Virus record (IMG/VR): IMGVR_UViG_3300009551_000128
Coordinates: 1-21,159 of that record
Strand: one strand, 5' to 3'
Source of the DNA: a virus
DNA: 21,159 nt
How positions within the stretch are numbered: the stretch's first letter is position 1; every line of letters begins with the position of its first letter. The notes below the pieces were generated by a model, which saw only the letters and a program-made list of their open reading frames with translations, had not been told where the DNA came from and did not search any database. Below, in pieces: positions 1 to 6,395 of the stretch. The translations under genes were made by a program, and so were the position numbers.

Positions 1-191
1 TCAAGGGGGACAGAGCCGGGTTCTTCATGACCATTGAGGCTTGGGAAATCCCAGTGATCTCCGAGATGGACAACTACGTCAGGTTTTTTCTCAGCTAGAT
101 ATTCCGCAATCCAATCAAGGTGGTCTAGCGGTACTCCTGGCCTAGTCTGCGTGTCTGGGATGATGAAGTGCCGTCTTGGCTCCCCTCCCAT
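1..191 (-). CDS. Calcineurin-like metallophosphoesterase, N-terminal part (cut by left window edge)
   Basis: The reading frame starts with ATG at 191 and stays open for 63 codons to the left edge, so it has no stop in the window. Seen: the N-terminus reads HFIIPDTQTRPGVPLDHL, then PDVVVHLGDHWDFPS. This matches the first metal-binding blocks of the calcineurin-like phosphoesterase superfamily, with D13 in the PDTQ segment and the GDHWD block at residues 44-48. Phage members of this family often have the same 'PDTQ..PG....H' opening. They hydrolyse phosphoesters with two metal ions, but the substrate is usually unknown. A GAGG Shine-Dalgarno core lies about 8 nt upstream, and the gene begins 4 nt after the stop of the preceding small membrane protein, so it probably belongs to the same transcript. 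The C-terminal His motifs are outside the window. The family call is fairly sure; the role is unknown. Confidence 0.8.
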   Translation of the reverse strand, partial: MGGEPRRHFIIPDTQTRPGVPLDHLDWIAEYLAEKKPDVVVHLGDHWDFPSLNGHEEPGSVPL

Positions 192-195
192 GCGG

Positions 196-378
196 CTAAC
201 CTCGGAACCGTCGCAACATGGCCTGGACCGTGTTGCTCTCAAAGATGCGTATGAGCGTCCATATGATCGTCAGGAGCGCCGCAACAGGGGGCAACCAATT
301 CACTATCGCCCCCACAACCACGAAAGCAGATATCGCATCACCCGCGTGTTTCATCGTTTCTGTCGTCTCGTGGTTCAT
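196..378 (-). CDS. Small membrane protein, second holin candidate (60 aa)
   Basis: A 60-residue protein with a short polar N-terminus and one long or two tightly packed hydrophobic segments (about residues 16-31 and 34-48, joined by WLPP). The C-terminus is basic (MLRRFRG). It resembles the short class II-type phage holins with a 'WLPPVAALLTIIWTLIRI' core, a pattern I recall from phage lysis regions. Its ATG overlaps the stop of the upstream beta-rich protein as ATGA (375-378) and has a strong GGGGAGG Shine-Dalgarno 4 nt upstream. It could be the true holin, an antiholin or another inner-membrane lysis accessory. A second holin candidate sits two genes upstream. Membrane localisation is well supported by sequence; the lysis role rests on context and resemblance. 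Confidence 0.68.
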   Translation of the reverse strand: MNHETTETMKHAGDAISAFVVVGAIVNWLPPVAALLTIIWTLIRIFESNTVQAMLRRFRG

Positions 379-641
379 ATGGCCTCCCCCTTAAAATCCA
401 GGGAGAAAAACCAGCCTGCCTTGATAGTGCCGGTAATGGCGCCATTGGTTACGTCTGCTGAAAACTTGGCTGTATGGCCGTCTAGGATGATTGAGCCGGT
501 GTAATGATCCCCGGTAACGACGCCAGCGATTGAGCCGTCTCCGAACTCGGTACTTTCGATCTTCCCGGAGAAGCCGCCCTTGCCGTCCGTTTCCAGATCG
601 ACAAGGGCATGGTGTGGGCCGGCTAGAACGCTGAATCTCAC
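375..641 (-). CDS. Beta-rich protein of unknown function in the lysis cassette (88 aa, GTG start)
   Basis: I place the start at the GTG at 641, which overlaps the TGA of the upstream holin as GTGA. The frame is open further upstream to 704, but that would overlap the holin gene by 67 bases and adds only a charged, unstructured-looking extension. The 88-residue product alternates short hydrophobic strands with Gly/Asp turns (for example GSIAGVVTGDHYTGSIIL and AITGTIKAGWFFSLDFKG), the pattern of a small up-and-down beta barrel or sandwich. No signal peptide, membrane segment or catalytic motif is visible. Its stop overlaps the next gene as ATGA. I do not recognise the family; position alone suggests a lysis accessory or a superinfection-related factor. 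Confidence 0.65.
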   Translation of the reverse strand: MRFSVLAGPHHALVDLETDGKGGFSGKIESTEFGDGSIAGVVTGDHYTGSIILDGHTAKFSADVTNGAITGTIKAGWFFSLDFKGEAI

Positions 642-838
642 GACCGGAGGTCTTTTGCCGCTTGCAGTTTCTCGGCCGCGTTTTTCTTCTGGATCAGCGA
701 CCAAGCAACCGTGCAGAGAACGGCTGCTGCGCCAGCAACGGCGGTAATTTGGTCTGGGCTAAATACAGCCCCGCCGCCGAATGTGATAATGAGTGCCCGG
801 ATAATGGAACCGAGCATGGCTTTGGTGGTGTCATCCAT
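638..838 (-). CDS. Holin, Pam3-gp28-like two-TM type (66 aa)
   Basis: This 66-aa protein has two predicted membrane segments (about residues 9-27 and 31-48) separated by a short FSPDQ turn, and a charged C-terminal tail (QKKNAAEKLQAAKDLRS). The layout 'short N-terminus, TM, turn, GAAAVLCTVAWSLIQKK' matches the Pam3-gp28 family of putative phage holins. Holins make inner-membrane lesions that let a signal-less endolysin reach the peptidoglycan, and the endolysin here (2107-2538) has no export signal. The ATG lies 1 nt after the stop of the lipoprotein gene, and the stop overlaps the following GTG start. The Shine-Dalgarno is weak (GAAGTAAG), so translation may be coupled to the upstream gene. 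Family assignment is by pattern memory, not by search. Confidence 0.75.
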   Translation of the reverse strand: MDDTTKAMLGSIIRALIITFGGGAVFSPDQITAVAGAAAVLCTVAWSLIQKKNAAEKLQAAKDLRS

Positions 839-839
839 C

Positions 840-1241
840 TTACTTCACCATCAGCAAGCGAGCCTGGGCCTTATCGGCCTGCAGCTGATGAACGAAATCG
901 GAAAACTTCTGAACCGCCGTAACCACATTCTGCACATCGGTGGAGAAGGTGGCGGACGAAACCTGCACGCTGCCATCCGGGCCAAGAACGCTCTCGGCAA
1001 CCTTGATCGCGGCCAACACGGCCTGCTCCAAGGTCTGGGCCTGCTCCATGTTCGCGGCAGTGCAGAACGGTGCGGAAGTATTGGCGCTGCACACGCTCTC
1101 GTAGAGATTGAGCGCGACGGAGAAGGCAGTTTCCGCAAGCTGGAGGTCGTTCTTCGGATTGCTGAAATACTCGCCCATACCGGCGCAACCACCCAACAAC
1201 AGGGCGCACGTCAGCGAGCCCGCAATGAGAGCTTTTTTCAT
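840..1241 (-). CDS. Phage-encoded small lipoprotein (133 aa), possible outer spanin
   Basis: The N-terminus is a bacterial lipoprotein signal peptide: MKK, a hydrophobic stretch, then LLGGC with the lipid-modified Cys at residue 19. The mature part (about 114 aa) is predicted helical, with two further cysteines close together (in ESVCSANTSAPFC) and a C-terminal amphipathic helix (TAVQKFSDFVHQLQADK). The start has an AGAGGA Shine-Dalgarno about 8 nt upstream, 17 nt after the stop of the peptidase gene. Known: many phages of Gram-negative hosts carry an outer-membrane lipoprotein (o-spanin) beside the endolysin. This one fits by location and lipobox. However, it is longer than a typical o-spanin, is not proline-rich, and no inner-membrane partner is seen. 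It could instead exclude superinfecting phage. Confidence 0.75.
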   Translation of the reverse strand: MKKALIAGSLTCALLLGGCAGMGEYFSNPKNDLQLAETAFSVALNLYESVCSANTSAPFCTAANMEQAQTLEQAVLAAIKVAESVLGPDGSVQVSSATFSTDVQNVVTAVQKFSDFVHQLQADKAQARLLMVK

Positions 1242-1258
1242 TCGATGTTCCTCTTTGA

Positions 1259-2110
1259 TTAGTTGATTGGAGTCAGTGAAACTTGGCGCACGTCGGCCAA
1301 GAGAGCACCGAGGTCGAAACCATTAGGAGCCCTGCCAGCCTTGTCGAACCATGCGGAGGTGATGGGAACCCAAAGCTCGTCGCAGTATTTGGCGACCCAC
1401 GCGGCCGTCATGTTCTGCTCTTTGCCCCAGGTGATGGCAGTAAGGGTCTTGGAGTTGAAGAAGCTGCATAAGCCACGCTTCTCGCGGTACGCGCTGGTGA
1501 CCATGCAATGACCGCCCCACTCGCCGGGCGCCCCGTTCGTGTCAGCCCATAGCCCATCCTTCTGGGCCGAGAGCGGGAGACTGACGCCCATGTAGAGCGA
1601 GCCGGAAAGCCAGTGTGCGAGCTTTACATGCTCCCAGTTGCGCGGATCGACAGCGGCAAAGGCCAGGAGTTCGCAGCCCGCGATAGGCTCCTTGCGCCAA
1701 GCTTTGAGAATGTCTATTTCAATGCCGCCCTGGTCGGTTTCAGGACGGCCGGGAATATACCCACAAAGTTTCTGGTACAGGTTGACCGCGTCGCTATCTG
1801 CAAACCGAGCCAGAAAGCCATTGTTTGAGAGCCACAGCTGGATCGCGTGCAAGATGCCGGCGCACGTGCAATCCCCCAGGATATCGTTAGCGAGCATTCC
1901 CCATGACTTCACCTTATCGCCGTAATCAATAGACGCGGGAGGGTCTGGAAGGTCCGTGATGTAATTGGCAAATCGGAGCGTGCGCGGGTCTTTCGGAGAC
2001 GGTGCGGCGCGGCCCAGCTTCAGGTTCGACGGATTGAACGGAATAATCGCTTCGTTCGGATCGCGCGGCCATAGCCATTTGAAGCGGACATCAATGCCGA
2101 AAATGTTCAT
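1259..2110 (-). CDS. Papain-like cysteine peptidase of the lysis region (283 aa)
   Basis: The 283-aa protein has the layout of a C1/papain-like fold. A candidate nucleophile Cys81 sits in ILGDCTCAG, followed by a helix (ILHAIQLWL). His201 lies in EWGGHCMVTSAY, followed by a beta-rich end with TWG (residues 227-229) and NMT. Small-residue and turn positions around both sites are conserved-looking. No signal peptide or membrane segment is visible. Its ATG overlaps the endolysin stop as ATGA, so the two are likely co-translated. Related proteins occur in phages and bacteria, mostly annotated as hypothetical or as peptidase-like. It could cut cell-envelope peptides, process a virion or lysis protein, or act on a host target. 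The fold is likely; activity and substrate are inference. Confidence 0.68.
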   Translation of the reverse strand: MNIFGIDVRFKWLWPRDPNEAIIPFNPSNLKLGRAAPSPKDPRTLRFANYITDLPDPPASIDYGDKVKSWGMLANDILGDCTCAGILHAIQLWLSNNGFLARFADSDAVNLYQKLCGYIPGRPETDQGGIEIDILKAWRKEPIAGCELLAFAAVDPRNWEHVKLAHWLSGSLYMGVSLPLSAQKDGLWADTNGAPGEWGGHCMVTSAYREKRGLCSFFNSKTLTAITWGKEQNMTAAWVAKYCDELWVPITSAWFDKAGRAPNGFDLGALLADVRQVSLTPIN

Positions 2111-2538
2111 GCACCCTCTAGGTATGTGGCAGCTTCGATAAGGCGGCGGTGCAGGAGGCCCTTGACCTCTTTGCCGTTGTCGTGATCCCAGGCGATGAAT
2201 TGGCGCACGACATCGGACCAGCGCCCGTCATTTACAGCCGTGATGAGCATTGAGCCTTTGAGCGCACCCGCTCCCACGTTGAAAGCGAGACTGATAACCG
2301 CGGCCATCTGACGGTCTGAGACGGTGGCTTTGATGAGGCCGAATAGCCCCATTGCCGCGTTCTGTAGGTCGGTCGTTAGGGCCGCTTCAGCCTGTTCCTG
2401 GGTCCAGACAAGACCCTCATGGGCGCCAGCCGCGTGGCCGTATCCGATAGTCCAGACGCCGCCCCCGTCCTTGTAGGCCGTGAGTTTGCAGCCCTCGAAT
2501 TGGCGCACCAATCCGGCCGCCAGGTCGATTGCGGACAT
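2107..2538 (-). CDS. Endolysin, GH24 (T4-type) lysozyme, 143 aa
   Basis: A glycoside hydrolase family 24 lysozyme, which cleaves the MurNAc-GlcNAc bond of peptidoglycan. The catalytic triad is visible with T4 spacing: Glu15 in RQFEGCKL, Asp24 in AYKDGGG, and Thr30 in WTIGYGH. The C-terminal half carries the usual AAVISLAFNVG helix and the closing LLHRRLIEA segment. I start at the ATG at 2538, preceded 4 nt upstream by GAGGG. The frame is open upstream to 2589, but that extension has no good ribosome site. There is no signal peptide or SAR-type membrane anchor, so release should depend on a holin, and two holin candidates lie downstream. Its length is at the short end of the usual GH24 endolysin range. 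Confidence 0.93.
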   Translation of the reverse strand: MSAIDLAAGLVRQFEGCKLTAYKDGGGVWTIGYGHAAGAHEGLVWTQEQAEAALTTDLQNAAMGLFGLIKATVSDRQMAAVISLAFNVGAGALKGSMLITAVNDGRWSDVVRQFIAWDHDNGKEVKGLLHRRLIEAATYLEGA

Positions 2539-2631
2539 ATTTCCCTCGGAATGTGGAAGTGGTAGAGTGGTGGGATGGATCACGACCAATGGCTTGGCCT
2601 GACCGTCTTGGCGGTAGAGTTGCCAATTTTC
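2539..2631 (-). other. Intergenic gap before the endolysin; small hairpins, no clear terminator
   Basis: This is the longest gene-free stretch on the minus strand (about 93 nt). Just after the stop of the ejection protein the minus strand holds the inverted repeat TTGGC-9 nt-GCCAA, then GGCCAA-GCCA-TTGGTC. Neither is followed by a T-run, so I do not call a terminator. A TTGG-type -35-like box with a poor -10 could be a late lysis promoter, but the match is too weak to call. The placement, just ahead of the lysis genes, is where a separate promoter would make sense. Confidence 0.3.
2543..2547 (-). promoter_or_regulatory. Shine-Dalgarno deciding the endolysin start
   Basis: GAGGG on the minus strand, ending 4 nt before the ATG at 2538. 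It favours this start over the upstream in-frame codon at 2589 and gives the conserved 14-residue lead-in to the catalytic Glu. Confidence 0.7.
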
Positions 2632-4839
2632 CTAGTTCTTAGAGCCTATCTGCGGAAGCGTAAGGCCAACGAGCCCAGCCGCTCCGGGGGATATGGCATA
2701 CTGCTTACGCGGGACCGGAAGGGGCGGGAGCAAGTCAGTTCCACTATTCGCTACACGAAGACGCGGATCGAGTAGCAGCTTAGAGATTTCCATGTTCAAG
2801 GCCGGATTGTTACGGAGGCCAAGAGCGCGTTTCGTGTCATAGGCGGCTTTGACCGCTCCGAGGATATTGCCACCAGCCGCATGGCCTATGCCGCGCACCC
2901 CATTGAACAGCATGTCCGCGTTGCCATTGTCCGAATCCTCAATGAACCTTTGAGCCGTCGCAGAATTACCCGTGATGGCATTCTTAGTGTCGAACATGGC
3001 ACGCTTGCGAGCAACATTATCAATGAACTGTTGCGCCTGTGCCGGCGAGTCAAACAGCATGTTGAAGCGTTTCCGGTCACGCTCGCTGTTGATGACTCTC
3101 TTAGACTTGTCGCTTGCGTCGGGGGCACGCTCAAGCGCGTCAACCTTAGCTTCGGCGGCGCCCATGCGATAAAAGTCTTTGTCGGAAGGGCTGAGAGCAT
3201 TAAATTCAGCCTTCAGTTGTTCATTGCTTTCAGTGCGGCTGAAGTGCTGGCGCCCATCAATCACGGCCTCCATAGATTGCGTGGGACCAGACCATGCCTC
3301 CCGCGCAGCCTTATAGGCCGGGTTAATATTGTCCAACTCATCGCGGAATGCATCGCGGAATTTTCCAAGCGACAATCCCGCCTTAGTTGGGCGACCTGTT
3401 ACCGGGTCGCGCATCTCGGCAACTTTGGCGTCTAAAGCTTCCTTTGCCACTGCAAGTGATTTCATTGTCGGAACCGCACCGACAATCGGCTTACCGGCTT
3501 CATCCGTCCCAATGATGCTGTAGTCGGATGGCTTGAATGGACGGTTATTAGTAATTGCGTCCTGCATTTCCTGCATAAGGCCGTTCTTTAGGCCGGTCTG
3601 TACGTCAGGGTGATCTAGAAATTGTTGCAGCCTTGGACTCCAAGTCGCACCAGGAGCGTTCGCTGTCTTATCAGCTTGCGCCTTCTGGAACACAGAAAGA
3701 GCAGCCTGACGGTCACTCTCGGCGCGCTGTAATTGGTCGTGCAGATCCATATATCGAGCGCGCACATCTGCACCGGCCGCGCCACGGGCCGCAAGCGCGC
3801 CAGGATTATTGGTATCAATATCCCTTATCTGCTTTGCGATCTGCCCCTTAGCCCCGGTCGCCTTTTGCAGCGCATCACGGAATTGGCTTTCAAAAGGTGC
3901 CGTACTCTCAGCGGTCAATGCCTGCTTATACAGTGGGCCTGCCGCATTAGAACGGGCCTGTAGCAAGTCTTGAACGGCGCTGTAGGTCGAACCATTGGCT
4001 ACCCCACCCTGAATATCCTTAGTGAGCGCGCTAGCCGCCGTGTCATCCCGCTTCGTTAAGAAGTCACCAATATCTGTCCCCGCCTGCCCAGGCGCACGAT
4101 AAACTGCCCCAGCAAGTCCCTTCGTATTCTTGCCGCCCAAATCCATGAGCGTGAGGTTGTCTCCATTGGCGGCGGCTTGCTGCTGCCTAGCGGCAATGTC
4201 AGAAGGAACGAGGTTATCTTGAGCCGCCCTCTCGTTGACCTTCGCAATAGCCTTATTGCGGAGAATGGCGGCTGTCCTCTCTGCATTCGTCGCGGCTCGC
4301 GCCGGGGCGGAGGCCGCTATAGCGGCGGGGTCAGACGGCATGGCAAGCGGTAATGCTTGGTCTAGAACATCATCTGCGGCGCGTTTGGGGTCGGCATAGA
4401 GCGTAGGACCGAATCCTAACGGTCCCTTGCTCGTGTCAATATCGTTTGGCAGCTTGGGCAACGTATAGGATAGCGCACTGCCTCCGATCCCATGTATCGC
4501 ACCAGTAATGGGCGACGCTACAACGCCAAGGGCATCGAGCGGCACCTTAGCAGCCGCACCCATGCGCTTGAGACTTGCCAATGGCCCGTAATCGCCGCTC
4601 GTCGGCGCAGACATAGCGGTCGAGGCGTCTTGCTTGAGCGCGTCGAATGCACCAGACGCAGCGCGTCCGATATCACCAAGAACATCCCAACGCAGCGCTT
4701 CAGGAGCCTGTTGTGGCGCAGAGGCAAGATGCGGATTCTGCCGCATGACCTCGGCTTGAACCTGCTCTTGTGTCGCGCCCTGCGGACCATCAATACGATA
4801 GGTTTTTCCGTCAGGTGCTTGAATTGAATAGGTTGTCAA
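2632..4839 (-). CDS. Large internal virion / DNA-ejection protein (735 aa, TTG start)
   Basis: A 735-aa, mostly helical, Ala/Gln/Asp-rich soluble protein. The N-terminus (TTYSIQAPDGKTYRIDGP then ATQEQVQAEVMRQNP) is a small beta-plus-helix module recurrent at the start of phage internal-virion proteins. The rest has long amphipathic helices (for example residues 320-420), a glycine-rich region near the C-terminus (GIGHAAGGNILGAVKAA), and no catalytic motif I can identify. It is the last and largest of three consecutive proteins of this type, the position of ejection proteins in short-tailed phages. I choose the TTG at 4839, which overlaps the upstream TGA as TTGA and begins the conserved module directly. 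The frame also has a GTG at 4866. Role by context and composition; no transglycosylase domain is visible. Confidence 0.7.
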   Translation of the reverse strand: MTTYSIQAPDGKTYRIDGPQGATQEQVQAEVMRQNPHLASAPQQAPEALRWDVLGDIGRAASGAFDALKQDASTAMSAPTSGDYGPLASLKRMGAAAKVPLDALGVVASPITGAIHGIGGSALSYTLPKLPNDIDTSKGPLGFGPTLYADPKRAADDVLDQALPLAMPSDPAAIAASAPARAATNAERTAAILRNKAIAKVNERAAQDNLVPSDIAARQQQAAANGDNLTLMDLGGKNTKGLAGAVYRAPGQAGTDIGDFLTKRDDTAASALTKDIQGGVANGSTYSAVQDLLQARSNAAGPLYKQALTAESTAPFESQFRDALQKATGAKGQIAKQIRDIDTNNPGALAARGAAGADVRARYMDLHDQLQRAESDRQAALSVFQKAQADKTANAPGATWSPRLQQFLDHPDVQTGLKNGLMQEMQDAITNNRPFKPSDYSIIGTDEAGKPIVGAVPTMKSLAVAKEALDAKVAEMRDPVTGRPTKAGLSLGKFRDAFRDELDNINPAYKAAREAWSGPTQSMEAVIDGRQHFSRTESNEQLKAEFNALSPSDKDFYRMGAAEAKVDALERAPDASDKSKRVINSERDRKRFNMLFDSPAQAQQFIDNVARKRAMFDTKNAITGNSATAQRFIEDSDNGNADMLFNGVRGIGHAAGGNILGAVKAAYDTKRALGLRNNPALNMEISKLLLDPRLRVANSGTDLLPPLPVPRKQYAISPGAAGLVGLTLPQIGSKN

Positions 4840-6383
4840 GGATTGACTACCGTTGCTTTTCCCCACCCGCCAGTCGGCTTTGGCGGGAGGCGGGGGAGAT
4901 TTTGCGGAGCGGGCGCGACACCCGGCGCATCAGGTACAGCCGCAACTTGCGGAGAGCGACCGCTGATAGCACCACGGAACTCACCACGAACTGATCCTGG
5001 AGAACGACGAGCTGCAGCGATTTCCTTCTGCATCTGGTCGATTGCAGCGCCAAATTGGCCTTTGGAATAAGCCGCCTCAAGAATTTCGCGGGCATGTTCC
5101 TTGTCATTGACCGTAGGCGTGCCGGACGGGCTAATAGCGCGGGAATAGGTGTTGACCAAGCTGTTGACGGCCTGGTTGAGCCGAATGACATTCTCGTCGC
5201 CAGTGCCCTGTTTAACCGCCAATTCCACCTTGTTGAGCGACGGGAATTGAGAGCGGTTGACGGCTTCAGAGGCTTGGAGAGCGAGAGGCGCGAGCTGCTG
5301 AACTTCGGACGCAGCCATTTCAACATTGGCCGTGCGAGTGCCAAGCGTGCGTTCGCCAGCCTGAAGGCCGGTAAACTCGGCATTGAGGGCAGCAAGGTCG
5401 GCACCACCAAGGCCGCGCGCTTGAGCCTGGCGCATAACCTCACCGCGAAGGAGCGCGATATTCTGTGCGCCCTGCACGCCACGGCCGAGATTCTGGAACG
5501 GGCTCTTATCGCCAGCCAAAACTTGCTGCGCCATGAAGGTCAATACATCAGGGTCGAGCTTACCGGACTGAGCATTCTCAAGCTTCTGCTTGTCCAGACC
5601 AAGGCGCTGTTGGGCTACCGCGAGTTGACCTCGCGAAATCGCCAAGTTCGGGTTGGCATTCTCCAATGCAATCTGCTGGTCAATGGCGTCCTTCGACTTT
5701 ACGTCGCTGGCTTGGGCCACATGATAGTTCCCGGCCAAATCCTGCTGCACGACCGCACCCGGCTTGAACCCAGCCGCCTGAGCTTCCTGCGGAGATAGTG
5801 TCCGCATCGCTTTCATCTGCATGGCAAGCTGGTTCTGGATCAACTGCGGAGCCATCTCAGCGGTCAATTCCGGGCTCCCGGTACGCTGTAAAGCACCAGA
5901 AAGCGTGGAGGGCTGCATGGACATGGCCGGGGCAGCATTGGTCTGCATGGCCGCCGCACGGGCTGCATCGACTCCGGGACCGGCCGCGTTCGCCGCGGGC
6001 GTCACGCCTACCGGATTGTCATTGAAGCCCATGGAAGGCTGAAGGTTCTGCATCAGTTGCGGCATGGCCTGGAAGGCCTGGGCGTGCTGCAAGGCCGTGG
6101 GATCGCCGCCAGCCGCCAAGATGGCGCTATACGCCTGCTGGCGTGTCGCTGGGTCAGTGGCCGTCGCAGCCTTGGAATAGGCGTCACGAAGTTGCTGTCT
6201 GCGAAGCAGGGATTGGAATTCGCCAATGCTGTTCGTATCACGACCATTCAGAGCGGCACCCGCATCTGATAGACCGGCGCTGAACAAGCCAAGCTTACTC
6301 TGCCAAGTCGGTTGAGACCCCATACCGAGAATACCGCCTTGAGGCGCATCGTCCAGGCCGAGGAAATTCAGAATACCCGCCAT
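4836..6383 (-). CDS. Internal virion / DNA-ejection protein (515 aa)
   Basis: A 515-aa protein rich in Ala, Gln and Leu, starting with a hydrophobic MAGILNFLGL helix and a Gly-rich turn. It is followed by helical blocks with coiled-coil character (about residues 240-300 and 350-470) and a proline-rich C-terminal tail (NLPRLPPKPTGGWGK). No enzyme motif is visible. It sits between a 292-aa Gln/Asn/Ala-rich protein and a 735-aa helical protein. This trio resembles the ejected internal proteins of P22- and T7-like phages, which leave the capsid with the DNA and form a conduit across the envelope. ATG start with AGGGA about 12 nt upstream and a 12-nt gap from the gene before; the stop overlaps the next start as TTGA. 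Confidence 0.7.
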   Translation of the reverse strand: MAGILNFLGLDDAPQGGILGMGSQPTWQSKLGLFSAGLSDAGAALNGRDTNSIGEFQSLLRRQQLRDAYSKAATATDPATRQQAYSAILAAGGDPTALQHAQAFQAMPQLMQNLQPSMGFNDNPVGVTPAANAAGPGVDAARAAAMQTNAAPAMSMQPSTLSGALQRTGSPELTAEMAPQLIQNQLAMQMKAMRTLSPQEAQAAGFKPGAVVQQDLAGNYHVAQASDVKSKDAIDQQIALENANPNLAISRGQLAVAQQRLGLDKQKLENAQSGKLDPDVLTFMAQQVLAGDKSPFQNLGRGVQGAQNIALLRGEVMRQAQARGLGGADLAALNAEFTGLQAGERTLGTRTANVEMAASEVQQLAPLALQASEAVNRSQFPSLNKVELAVKQGTGDENVIRLNQAVNSLVNTYSRAISPSGTPTVNDKEHAREILEAAYSKGQFGAAIDQMQKEIAAARRSPGSVRGEFRGAISGRSPQVAAVPDAPGVAPAPQNLPRLPPKPTGGWGKATVVNP

Positions 6384-6395
6384 TATGTCTGTTCC

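Noticed and set aside
642-704. Upstream extension of the beta-rich lysis-region protein
   Set aside because: It would overlap the holin gene by 67 bases and add 21 charged residues unlike the rest of the protein; the GTGA junction at 638-641 is the better start.
711-1262. Plus-strand open frame (183 aa) opposite the lipoprotein and holin
   Set aside because: The opposite strand encodes a lipoprotein with a clear lipobox and a two-TM holin with proper starts; the plus frame shows only reverse-strand composition.
2539-2631. Terminator or promoter before the endolysin
   Set aside because: The two small inverted repeats have no T-run, and the best -35/-10 combination is a weak match, so only a gap description is given.
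2881-3435. Plus-strand open frame (184 aa) opposite the 735-aa protein
   Set aside because: Entirely antisense to a gene in an unbroken operon, with no recognisable family or regulatory signal.
4840-4866. GTG at 4866 as start of the large ejection protein
   Set aside because: It would give a 31-base overlap with the previous gene and nine extra polar residues. The TTG at 4839 makes the same TTGA overlap seen at six other junctions and begins at the conserved N-terminal module. Not excluded experimentally.
5055-5798. Plus-strand open frame (247 aa) opposite the 515-aa ejection protein
   Set aside because: Mirror frame of an Ala/Gln-rich gene; no domain pattern, no ribosome site of note, and complete overlap with a better supported gene.
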